Shown here in pieces: positions 1 through 5,025 of a stretch of 5,025 nucleotides of DNA. Every line of letters starts with the position of its first letter. The first letter of the stretch is position 1. The stretch covers positions 1 through 5,025 of the forward strand of contig CANJEF010000129.1 in assembly GCA_947472965.1 (NCBI GenBank). The letters run 5' to 3'. The notes under the pieces are model-generated. The model was not told where the DNA came from, ran no database searches, and was given only the letters and a program-made list of their open reading frames with translations. The stretch is from Sphingobacteriales bacterium. GTDB lineage: Bacteria; Bacteroidota; Bacteroidia; Chitinophagales; Chitinophagaceae. A program made the translations under genes and the position numbers.

Positions 1-1
1 C

Positions 2-118
2 AATTCAGTTGATTTTTCAGATGAAGATTTTGTTGATCATTCACATTTCAGCGGTTCTGGGGCTAAAAAATATTCTGAAATAGTTACTCATCAAATAAAA
101 TCAGTGGATCTTAATTGA
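2..118 (+). CDS. C-terminal fragment of a probable SGNH/GDSL-type hydrolase (5' end outside window)
   Basis: An open frame enters from the left edge and ends at TGA 116-118, leaving 38 visible codons. The peptide contains FVDHSHFSGSGAKKYSEIV. The D-x-x-H pair (Asp12 and His15 of the fragment) followed by F-x-G-x-G-A-K-K-Y resembles the C-terminal block of SGNH/GDSL-like hydrolases, where Asp and His complete the Ser-Asp-His triad and the following Gly-Ala leads into the last helix. Family knowledge would suggest an esterase or acyl-transfer role, often on cell-surface polysaccharides. The nucleophile Ser block, Gly and Asn blocks and any signal or membrane anchor lie outside the window, so the assignment rests on one short motif. 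The gene converges on the oxidoreductase at 263-1666. It is cut by the window edge; nothing suggests a broken gene. Confidence 0.6.
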   Translation, partial: NSVDFSDEDFVDHSHFSGSGAKKYSEIVTHQIKSVDLN

Positions 119-203
119 AAAGATTTAACCAAAAGAAGTTTACTCCTTTCCTTTAATCGAAGAATTAAAATTTATTCAAGCTTCTATTTTCAAAGCAAAA
201 TGG

Positions 204-253
204 GAAAAAAAAGCAGCCTGCTATTTGTCAGACTGCTTCTAAAGCTTTTTTTT
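204..253 (+). terminator. possible terminator of the left-edge gene (shared hairpin)
   Basis: Read on the + strand, the hairpin 211-238 is followed after seven bases by GC and eight T residues (246-253). An alternative outer pairing of A8-GC (205-214) with GC-T8 (244-253) is also possible, so the structure is nearly symmetrical and could stop transcription from the left-edge gene as well. The gap between stem and T-tract makes this direction weaker than the minus one. Confidence 0.4.
205..238 (-). terminator. rho-independent terminator of the Gfo/Idh/MocA gene
   Basis: On the minus strand AAGCAGTCTG pairs with CAGGCTGCTT as a 10-bp stem with one G-T pair and an 8-base loop. The final TT of the stem runs into a tract of eight T residues (A run at 205-212 on the + strand). 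It lies about 25 bases past the oxidoreductase stop codon. This is a textbook intrinsic terminator. Confidence 0.87.
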
Positions 254-262
254 ACTTGTCCT

Positions 263-1666
263 TTATTTTTTGAGCTTCATGTTTACCGGATCCCACTGAA
301 TGATTTTTTTGTTCAAATAGCTTTCGTTACATGCCAATGCAGGAGCGGCAGCCCTGAATCCAAACGCTGCATCTTCTACCACTGGTTTGCCAGTACGAAT
401 TGCATCAAAGAAATTGGTAAAATGATCTAAGCTATCGTTATATCCCGCTGGAGCCTTGAATATGATATCTTCTTTGGTTGGTCGCTTTTTTTGTTCTGCT
501 GTCCATTTTGCATCATATTCTTTTTGCATGGTTTCGCGCATGCTTTTGGAGAAGGTGAATAGGGAATCATATCCACCAAATCCAGGAGCCTCGGGCATGA
601 GGCTATGCTTGATATAAATATCATTACCCTTCACATCCATCACCCCTTCTGAACCAACTAGTCGAATGACCTGTTGTCCTCCGGTACCGCTGATGAAATT
701 CACCTGCAACGTCATTTGAAATGCAGGATGTTCATTGCAATCTGGATATTGCATCACACCAGACATCACATCGGGTAAGTTGCGGCCATCCTTCCAGTAG
801 CTGAACTGACCAGTGCTGTAAATGGTTTCAGGTCCATTTGAATTGGTCATCATGTGCGTGCCACTCAACAAGTGAACGAAAAGATCCCCTGCTACTCCAG
901 TGCCCACTTCCTTGAAAGCCCTCCACCAGAAGAACTTCTTGGCATCGAATTCCATTTTTTCTGTTACTTCAATAAACTTGCCCCAATCGGTAGTTTCTGC
1001 ATTGGCATCTTTTGGAATGGTATATTCCCAAGCGCCAATTGAACTTTGTCTATCGTATACGGCATTAACCATGTTCAACTTCCCAATATCACCTGCTGCC
1101 AACATTTCCTTGGCTTTGGCCAACCCAATACTGCTAACACGCTGACTGCCAACCATAAGGGTTTTGCCATATTTTTTCTGTGCAGCTATCACATCTTGTC
1201 CTTCACTGATCTTAAATACCATTGGTTTTTCACAGTATACATGTTTGCCCTTTGCCAATGCATCGATGGTAATTCTTGCATGCCAGCAATCTGTGGTGGC
1301 AATGATTACTGCATCAATATCGCTCCTGTCGATTAAGTCCTTGTAATTACGGGTAGTATAGAGGTCGTTCCCAAACATTTCCTTGGCATTTTCGAGCCTT
1401 CCTGTGTAGAGGTCACAAATACCTCCCAGTTCAACACCAGGTACTTTTAGCGCAGTTTCAAGGTCCATATGTCCTTGCACACCAAATCCAATCACACCCA
1501 ACCTTATTTTCTCTCCTGATGATATTTTTTTCTCATAGCGTAAGATCCTTTCTTCTGCTTTTTCTCTTGCAAAAAGGGATTGTAGTGGGAACGCTGCTGC
1601 TGCAAGGCTTGTAGCACCGATCTGCTGTAAAAATCTTTTTCTTGATGCCTGATTGTCTTGACTCAT
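263..1666 (-). CDS. exported Gfo/Idh/MocA family NAD(P)-dependent oxidoreductase
   Basis: The 467-residue product is a Gfo/Idh/MocA family protein, a group of NAD(P)-dependent dehydrogenases or reductases acting mainly on sugars, inositols and related polyols. The N-terminus looks like a Tat signal: S8-R-K-R-F-L-Q14, then an Ala/Leu-rich hydrophobic stretch (about 19-33), with likely cleavage near LFA-RE (33/34). The twin-Arg position is Arg-Lys. The Rossmann domain follows, with nucleotide-binding GFGVQG at 60-65 after strand IRLGVI, and the family motif C-E-K-P at 145-148. The C-terminal alpha/beta domain carries GDLFVH (260-265), whose Asp261 and His265 match the family's D-x-x-x-H catalytic pair. 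Length is normal for an exported member and no frameshift is visible. ATG at 1664-1666 is chosen because it puts the signal at the very N-terminus; there is no Shine-Dalgarno sequence, as is common in Bacteroidota. The gene stands alone, divergent from the membrane-protein operon, so context does not reveal the substrate. Confidence 0.93.
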   Translation of the reverse strand: MSQDNQASRKRFLQQIGATSLAAAAFPLQSLFAREKAEERILRYEKKISSGEKIRLGVIGFGVQGHMDLETALKVPGVELGGICDLYTGRLENAKEMFGNDLYTTRNYKDLIDRSDIDAVIIATTDCWHARITIDALAKGKHVYCEKPMVFKISEGQDVIAAQKKYGKTLMVGSQRVSSIGLAKAKEMLAAGDIGKLNMVNAVYDRQSSIGAWEYTIPKDANAETTDWGKFIEVTEKMEFDAKKFFWWRAFKEVGTGVAGDLFVHLLSGTHMMTNSNGPETIYSTGQFSYWKDGRNLPDVMSGVMQYPDCNEHPAFQMTLQVNFISGTGGQQVIRLVGSEGVMDVKGNDIYIKHSLMPEAPGFGGYDSLFTFSKSMRETMQKEYDAKWTAEQKKRPTKEDIIFKAPAGYNDSLDHFTNFFDAIRTGKPVVEDAAFGFRAAAPALACNESYLNKKIIQWDPVNMKLKK

Positions 1667-1681
1667 ATGGTAGTGTTTGGT

Positions 1682-1810
1682 GATAGAATATTTTGATTAC
1701 CCAAATTAATGAACTTTCACTTGGTTTATCAATTTTTTGGCAAGATTATAGCGGTAAATATTTTGCCCAATTTTTTGTGCCGGCCAGTACAACTAAAAAA
1801 ATATTCTATC
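1682..1810. repeat. perfect 13-bp inverted repeat spanning the divergent promoter region
   Basis: GATAGAATATTTT at 1682-1694 is the exact reverse complement of AAAATATTCTATC at 1798-1810; 103 bp lie between the arms. Relative to the gene it precedes, each copy reads AAAATATTCTATC. The left copy lies just before the oxidoreductase start, near its predicted transcription start. The right copy covers the expected -33 region of the operon promoter. This arrangement fits a pair of binding sites for one regulator of both directions, although a chance AT-rich match is possible. The arms are too far apart to suggest a terminator. Confidence 0.55.
1702..1732 (-). promoter_or_regulatory. candidate promoter of the oxidoreductase gene
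   Basis: On the minus strand TTG (1730-1732) is followed after 20 bases by TTAATTTG (1702-1709), one mismatch from the Bacteroidota -7 consensus TAnnTTTG, at suitable spacing for the -33 TTTG element. Transcription would start around 1695 and give a leader of roughly 30 bases. The match is imperfect, so this is a moderate call. Confidence 0.4.
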
Positions 1811-1825
1811 GATTGATTTTTTATG

Positions 1826-1833
1826 TAACTTTG
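1826..1833 (+). promoter_or_regulatory. -7 element of the membrane-protein operon promoter
   Basis: TAACTTTG matches the Bacteroidota -7 consensus TAnnTTTG exactly and lies 31 bases before the ATG at 1865, giving a short leader of about 25 bases. No good -33 TTTG is present at the usual distance. That region is occupied by the right arm of the 13-bp inverted repeat, which suggests a promoter that may need help from an activator. Confidence 0.55.
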
Positions 1834-1844
1834 AAATACAAAGT
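1828..1844. promoter_or_regulatory. candidate operator dyad overlapping the operon promoter
   Basis: ACTTTG-AAATA-CAAAGT is a perfect 6-bp dyad with a 5-base spacer. It covers most of the -7 element and the expected transcription start. That position suits a repressor, and the winged-helix regulator encoded at 2500-2799 in the same operon is the obvious candidate for autoregulation. The half-sites are short, so this is inference from position and symmetry. Confidence 0.35.
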
Positions 1845-1864
1845 ACTTTTTATTAATAAGCATT

Positions 1865-2503
1865 ATGAATAATAAACTTGAAAAATTGGACGACATCAAG
1901 GAGATTCGGGCGCTCATGGAACGATCTTCACTCTTTCTATCCCTTAGCGGAATAGCAGGAATCATTGTTGGTATTTTGGCATTCCTGGGAGTGACCGCAG
2001 TATATGTATTCCTTGGGGTTAGTCCCACGGCCCCTGGATACTATGAACTTTACATTGATGGGTCTGCCGACGAGAGGAGATCGTTTTATGTATTTCTCTT
2101 TTCTGATTTCACGCTTGTGCTTATCCTCTCTCTCTGTATAGGTGTATTGTTTGCCGCCCAAAAGGCTCAAAAACAGAAATTACCTATTTGGGATGCCACT
2201 GCAAAACGGCTCTTGGTAAACATGTTTATTCCCTTGGTTGCAGGTGGTTTATTTTGCCTTATTTTATTTTACCATGGGAACCTGGCATTGATTGCTCCCT
2301 GCACCTTGATTTTTTACGGTTTGGCATTGTTAAACGCGAGTAAATACACTATCAATGACATTAGGAACCTTGGACTAATTGAATTGCTCACCGGTTTGGT
2401 TGCTGCTCTTTTTATTGACTACGGGATGCTGCTTTGGTTATTCGGTTTTGGAATACTTCATATAGTTTATGGTACAACCATTTATTTCAAATACGAAAGG
2501 TGA
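1865..2503 (+). CDS. polytopic membrane protein of unknown function, first gene of the regulator operon
   Basis: The 212-residue product starts with a charged cytoplasmic helix (1-22, containing an IRALMERSS block) and then has about six hydrophobic segments near residues 24-51, 75-97, 118-136, 141-157, 169-186 and 187-206. The loop after the first segment (52-73) is polar. The tail has a conserved-looking NASKYTINDIRNLG block (157-170) and ends in YFKYER. It has no signal peptide, enzyme motif or cysteine cluster. I recognise the pattern as a conserved hypothetical protein of Bacteroidota found just upstream of a winged-helix regulator, but know no function. ATG at 1865 is the first in frame, 31 bases after a -7 element. 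Its last four bases overlap the GTG start of the next gene, indicating co-translation. A sensor or partner for the regulator, or a component of the membrane system encoded by the third gene, are possible roles by context only. Confidence 0.85.
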   Translation: MNNKLEKLDDIKEIRALMERSSLFLSLSGIAGIIVGILAFLGVTAVYVFLGVSPTAPGYYELYIDGSADERRSFYVFLFSDFTLVLILSLCIGVLFAAQKAQKQKLPIWDATAKRLLVNMFIPLVAGGLFCLILFYHGNLALIAPCTLIFYGLALLNASKYTINDIRNLGLIELLTGLVAALFIDYGMLLWLFGFGILHIVYGTTIYFKYER

Positions 2504-2799
2504 AAAATATTTTAGGGGATTTAAACAAGGTTTTTGAAAGCAGGATTCGGCTTGGCATCATGTCCATTCTCTTGGTACATCAATCTGTTGATTTTTCCAC
2601 ACTCAAGGAGCAACTTGATATAACTGATGGAAACCTTGCAAGTCATATAACAGCCCTTGAAAAGATAAAGTATGTTCAAACAAAAAAGAAATTTATTGGA
2701 AAAAAGCCCAATACCTCTTATGCAGCTACCAATGCAGGACGAAAGGCTTTTTTGGAGCACCTCAATGCCTTGGAGAAATTCATCAATGGTTCAATCTAA
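2500..2799 (+). CDS. small winged-helix transcriptional regulator (MarR/ArsR-like single domain)
   Basis: The 99-residue product is one winged helix-turn-helix domain. LNKVFESRIRLGIMSILLV (8-26) forms the first helix. DFSTLKEQLDITDGNLASHI (31-50) holds the HTH, with the recognition helix around TDGNLASHITALE, and KYVQTKKKFIGKKPNTSYAAT (58-78) is the beta wing. The final helix AGRKAFLEHLNALEKFI probably aids dimerisation. I believe it matches the Pfam HTH_34 type; no effector or metal-binding domain is present. The start is set at GTG 2500, giving a GTGA overlap with the upstream stop. An upstream in-frame ATG at 2434 would add 22 residues unlike the family and lie inside the preceding gene. 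Close relatives in Bacteroidota begin a few residues before the LN-x-x-FESR block. It probably binds operator DNA near its own promoter; the dyad at 1828-1844 is a candidate site. How a protein without a ligand domain senses a signal is unclear. Confidence 0.92.
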   Translation: MKNILGDLNKVFESRIRLGIMSILLVHQSVDFSTLKEQLDITDGNLASHITALEKIKYVQTKKKFIGKKPNTSYAATNAGRKAFLEHLNALEKFINGSI

Positions 2800-2840
2800 A
2801 TAATAGAAACCCTGTGTAATAGTCTTTTAATACCAACAAC

Positions 2841-4130
2841 ATGAAACCAAATCAAAATAATCATTTTCGGAATACTCAGTCGGTTACTGAGCATGAGATC
2901 AGTTCTAAGCTCGACAATCCAGGTGAACTTGAGAAATTATACAGAGCGGATCAGCCTAGCTTTCAGAGGGCTTTTGCAACAATTTTCAATCTGCACCAAA
3001 ATAATCCAATTGCCCAAGCATGGAATGCGCGACTCAATTTCAAGCATGCCGAAAGTGTATGGGAAAATAAAAAAGAGTTATTGCTTATTTTAATTGCGTC
3101 ATTGATTGCAGGTATTTTTGCAAAGCTCCCTTTTCTTACCGGCATAAATGATGAATTATTTTACACCCGAAATCTTGGTTTCCTAGTCTTTCCTTTTTTG
3201 ACCGCGTTTTTCGCTTGGAAAAAACAAATATCATTGAGACAAGTGATTGTTTCACTCGGAACCATATTGATTTTAGTTGCATATATCAACTTACTTCCTG
3301 TTAGAAACTCCAGCGATTCAATCATGCTTTCATGTATTCATTTACCGTTTATGCTTTGGGGTGTATTGGGATTCACATTTGTGGGAGGTGATTTCTTGGA
3401 TTTGAGCAAGCGAACTGATTTTTTGCGATATAACGGTGATTTTCTTGTCATGCTTGCACTGATCGTAATCTCCGGAGGATTGTTTTCTGCCATCACGATC
3501 AACCTCTTTTTGTTAATAGAACTGGATATTGTAAATTTCTACACTGAATATATCACAGTCTTCGGCGCTGCTGCTGCACCAATGGTTGCGACCTATTTAG
3601 TTCATAACAATCCACAATTGGTAAGTAGAATTTCCCCAATCATTGCAAGAATCTTTACCCCTATTGTTTCATTGATGTTGTTCATGTTTTTGGTTGCAGT
3701 GATCACAAAAGGGAAGTATCCAACAAATGATAGAAATGCACTGATGATTTTTAATGGACTATTGGTTGGAGTGATGGCTTTGATTTTGTTTTCCATCACG
3801 GAGGTTTCAAAGGCCTCAAGCCGAAAAGCAAATACCATCATCTTATTGTGTCTCTCTGTTTTAACAATCATCATCAATGGTATTGCACTCGTATCAATTG
3901 TTATTAGGATCAATGAATATGGGATGACTCCAAATAGGATTGCCGTATTGGGAGCCAATATCCTTATTATGATGCATATTTTATTGGTATTTAAAAGGCT
4001 GTTAGATACAGCAAGGGACAAAAGCAATATTCAGGAGGTTGAAAACGGTATAGCAGCATTTTTACCATTTTATATTGCATGGGCCACATTTGTCACTTTG
4101 CTGTTCCCATTGATATTTGGATTTAGGTAA
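2841..4130 (+). CDS. large multi-pass membrane protein, DUF4153-like
   Basis: The 429-residue product has a soluble N-terminal region of about 75 residues, followed by roughly 11 membrane segments (near 79-96, 109-126, 134-152, 164-183, 201-225, 234-253, 272-290, 301-319, 332-354, 367-385 and 406-425). The soluble part contains NPGELEKLYRADQPSFQRAF (26-45) and a W-N-A-R-L-N-F block (61-67), which I recall from Bacteroidota membrane proteins linked to winged-helix regulators. In the membrane part, GKYPTNDRNA (291-300) and EYGMTPNRIAVLGANI (359-374) resemble conserved loops of DUF4153 proteins. No transporter, channel or enzyme motif is recognisable, and the family has no established biochemical activity known to me. 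The start is the first ATG after the regulator, 41 bases downstream, with no promoter or terminator evident in the gap; it therefore probably belongs to the same operon. In similar loci I recall a CreD-like membrane protein in this third position, which makes an envelope-related role plausible but unproven. Confidence 0.85.
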   Translation: MKPNQNNHFRNTQSVTEHEISSKLDNPGELEKLYRADQPSFQRAFATIFNLHQNNPIAQAWNARLNFKHAESVWENKKELLLILIASLIAGIFAKLPFLTGINDELFYTRNLGFLVFPFLTAFFAWKKQISLRQVIVSLGTILILVAYINLLPVRNSSDSIMLSCIHLPFMLWGVLGFTFVGGDFLDLSKRTDFLRYNGDFLVMLALIVISGGLFSAITINLFLLIELDIVNFYTEYITVFGAAAAPMVATYLVHNNPQLVSRISPIIARIFTPIVSLMLFMFLVAVITKGKYPTNDRNALMIFNGLLVGVMALILFSITEVSKASSRKANTIILLCLSVLTIIINGIALVSIVIRINEYGMTPNRIAVLGANILIMMHILLVFKRLLDTARDKSNIQEVENGIAAFLPFYIAWATFVTLLFPLIFGFR

Positions 4131-4153
4131 AAAAATCACTGTCACCTACTATC

Positions 4154-4186
4154 GTTCTATAAATTTCTGGTAACTTTTTTTAGAAC
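4154..4186 (+). other. weak inverted repeat after the membrane-protein operon
   Basis: GTTCTATAAA (4154-4163) and TTTTTAGAAC (4177-4186) can pair as a 10-bp stem with one mismatch and a 13-base loop, 23 bases after the operon stop codon. The stem is AT-rich and no T-tract follows it on the + strand. It may help 3'-end stability or termination, or may be chance. Confidence 0.25.
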
Positions 4187-4219
4187 CCTTAAAATATGTT
4201 CATTCTCATTCATACAAAG

Positions 4220-4241
4220 GCCCGGTCATTTCTGACCAGGC
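4220..4241 (-). terminator. imperfect hairpin terminator between convergent genes
   Basis: GCCCGGTCA (4220-4228) and TGACCAGGC (4233-4241) form a 9-bp GC-rich stem with one C-A mismatch and a TTTC loop. On the minus strand the stem is followed by CTTTGTATG, a weak T-tract, 29 bases past the stop of the gene at 4270-4779. It is probably an intrinsic terminator for that gene and may also end the + strand operon, although no T-tract follows on that side. Confidence 0.55.
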
Positions 4242-4269
4242 TATGTTGGAAAGTTGTATTAAAGTTTAA

Positions 4270-4779
4270 TTATTCAGGGATACAATCTCCAAAATCAAGA
4301 TAGAATGTTGATGGCTCAAGGTTATAGTTTTCACCATTGGCACTTACAACAACAAAGAATCTAAGTGTTGCCGCTACAACCCTTCCACTTCCTTGTTGGG
4401 TTAACAATACACGAATTTTGAAATCCATTTTTTCATGTTCGTTTATTTCAGACCAATGTCCTGATGCTGAAGCCTTCAGGTTGGCCTGGTATTTTTTTTC
4501 TGAAATCAACCCTACGCCAGATAACCCTTGACTGCTGATGTCAAGGTCATACATTGTATTGTTCTCATTCTTTACAAAGGTGGCACGCAGTAACAGACCT
4601 CCCTCAAATTCAATGGGTTCACCACAAACAGTGATGATAGAAGACCCATCAATTTTCAAATTGACATGGTTTTCTCCTGCTTTTTTTAAAGGATTTTTAA
4701 TATATGAAATTGGATATACGGAGGCAAAAGATGATAATGCCAATAAAAACATGCTTACGATCATTAATGGTTTTTTCAT
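4270..4779 (-). CDS. small exported protein of unknown function
   Basis: The 169-residue product has a clear Sec-type signal peptide: MKKP, a hydrophobic core IVSMFLLALSSFA and likely cleavage near residue 19-20. The mature part of about 150 residues is polar, with alternating hydrophobic and polar stretches (LKIDGSSIITVCGEPIEF, GGLLLRATFV, MDFKIRVLLTQQ, AATLRFFVVVSANG), suggesting a beta-sandwich or beta-barrel-like fold. It has just two cysteines, Cys52 in the first strand region and Cys166 four residues from the end; they could join the two ends by a disulfide. There is no lipobox, outer-membrane anchor or type IX sorting domain, so a soluble periplasmic or secreted protein is likely. I do not recognise the family. 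It is a single gene with its own strong promoter and hairpin, convergent with the membrane-protein operon. ATG at 4779 is chosen because it begins the signal peptide and lies about 40 bases after the promoter start point. Confidence 0.82.
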   Translation of the reverse strand: MKKPLMIVSMFLLALSSFASVYPISYIKNPLKKAGENHVNLKIDGSSIITVCGEPIEFEGGLLLRATFVKNENNTMYDLDISSQGLSGVGLISEKKYQANLKASASGHWSEINEHEKMDFKIRVLLTQQGSGRVVAATLRFFVVVSANGENYNLEPSTFYLDFGDCIPE

Positions 4780-4822
4780 AAAAATAAATTTATCGATGTG
4801 ATTGAATTACTTCCCAACAAGA

Positions 4823-4854
4823 CAAATATATCTTTATCGAGTACCCCTTTCAAA
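4823..4854 (-). promoter_or_regulatory. strong Bacteroidota-type promoter of the exported-protein gene
   Basis: On the minus strand TTTG (4851-4854) is separated by 20 bases from TATATTTG (4823-4830). Both elements match the Bacteroidota primary sigma consensus (TTTG at -33, TAnnTTTG at -7) without mismatch, and the spacing is in the usual range. Transcription would begin near 4816, leaving a leader of about 37 bases without a Shine-Dalgarno sequence. Confidence 0.75.
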
Positions 4855-4861
4855 TGATTCA

Positions 4862-4886
4862 ATAGATTATAAAGTGTGAAATCTAT
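4862..4886. repeat. 7-bp dyad upstream of the exported-protein promoter
   Basis: ATAGATT (4862-4868) and AATCTAT (4880-4886) form a perfect 7-bp inverted repeat with an 11-base spacer, centred about 20 bases upstream of the -33 element. The position would suit an activator or other regulator; AT-richness makes chance a real alternative. Confidence 0.3.
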
Positions 4887-5025
4887 CATGTTTTTTCATT
4901 TTATAATGGGACTCACACTGAGTCGTAATTATTTTATTTATACTTATCTCTATCATCAATGTTTATGTATTTGATAAATCTTAATCCCGGCATTCATCTG
5001 TGTATAGAAAATCAGAGTGACTCTA
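4887..5025. other. non-coding right edge, no supported gene
   Basis: This AT-rich stretch has stop codons in most frames. It contains a short dyad GACTC-ACACT-GAGTC (4910-4924). A + frame is open from ATG 4959 to the edge (22 codons, beginning MFMYLINLNPGIH), and a minus frame of 22 codons enters from the right edge and stops at 4959-4961. Either could be the end of a neighbouring gene, but neither resembles a family I know and no convincing promoter precedes the + one. Confidence 0.3.

Noticed and set aside
65..80. AAAATATTCT, a partial copy of the 13-bp repeat
   Set aside because: It matches just ten bases, lies inside the left-edge coding region and is AT-rich, so chance is the simplest explanation.
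200..430. 76-codon + strand open frame at the end of the oxidoreductase gene
   Set aside because: It runs antisense through the terminator hairpin and the oxidoreductase C-terminus, and its product resembles no family I know.
263..1666. Assignment of the oxidoreductase to the NAD-dependent glycosidase family GH109
   Set aside because: Export signal and fold are compatible, but the segment after C-E-K-P reads GSQR rather than the pattern I recall for GH109 enzymes, so only the superfamily call is kept.
1729..2028. 99-codon minus-strand open frame across the divergent promoter region
   Set aside because: It covers the operon promoter and the antisense of the first membrane protein, with a low-complexity product; coding here would conflict with the supported features.
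3602..4027. 141-codon minus-strand open frame inside the DUF4153-like gene
   Set aside because: It is an antisense shadow: hydrophobic codons on one strand yield long open frames on the other. It has no promoter or leader, and the + strand gene is well supported.
4538..4801. 87-codon + strand open frame opposite the exported-protein gene
   Set aside because: It is antisense to a gene with a clear signal peptide and promoter, and its product matches nothing recognisable.
4959..5025. Possible start of a + strand gene at the right edge (ATG 4959)
   Set aside because: Only 22 codons are visible, there is no recognisable motif, and no good -33/-7 pair precedes it; mentioned only within the edge-region entry.
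1..5025. CRISPR array, tRNA/rRNA, transposase, toxin-antitoxin or phage-defence system
   Set aside because: No regularly spaced repeats, cloverleaf sequences, IS ends or nuclease/toxin motifs were seen. The small regulator has a membrane-protein context, not a toxin partner.

Overview
The window looks like chromosomal DNA of a Bacteroidota bacterium, probably from the Chitinophagia. Four observations support this. Base composition is AT-rich. Start codons have A/T-rich leaders without clear Shine-Dalgarno sequences. Intergenic regions carry matches to the Bacteroidota -7 element TAnnTTTG. The gene families are ones I know from that phylum: an exported Gfo/Idh/MocA oxidoreductase, and a winged-helix regulator of the 'FESRIRLGIMS...LASHITALE' type encoded with multi-pass membrane proteins. 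The genus is inference; no rRNA or other marker is present.

Layout, left to right. Positions 2-118 (+) hold the last 38 codons of a gene that enters from the left, with a C-terminus resembling an SGNH/GDSL-type hydrolase. It converges on a 467-residue exported Gfo/Idh/MocA oxidoreductase (263-1666, -). A strong hairpin terminator between them (205-238) may serve both directions. A 198-bp divergent region (1667-1864) follows. It has a promoter-like element for each side, a perfect 13-bp inverted repeat whose two copies occupy corresponding places near the two start regions, and a smaller dyad (1828-1844) over the right-hand -7 box.

The centre is a three-gene operon on the + strand. It encodes a 212-residue polytopic membrane protein (1865-2503), a 99-residue winged-helix regulator starting at GTG and overlapping the previous gene by 4 bp (2500-2799), and a 429-residue protein of about 11 membrane segments resembling DUF4153 proteins (2841-4130). 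I infer an envelope-associated module with its own local regulator. No member has a function I can assign. The operon converges on a small exported protein of unknown function (4270-4779, -), with an imperfect hairpin terminator between them. That gene has the best promoter in the window (TTTG-N20-TATATTTG, 4823-4854). The last ~170 bp hold no gene I can support, only short dyads.

No rRNA, tRNA, CRISPR array, insertion sequence or phage gene was seen. The best leads are the uncharacterised regulator/membrane-protein operon and the paired sites in its divergent promoter region.
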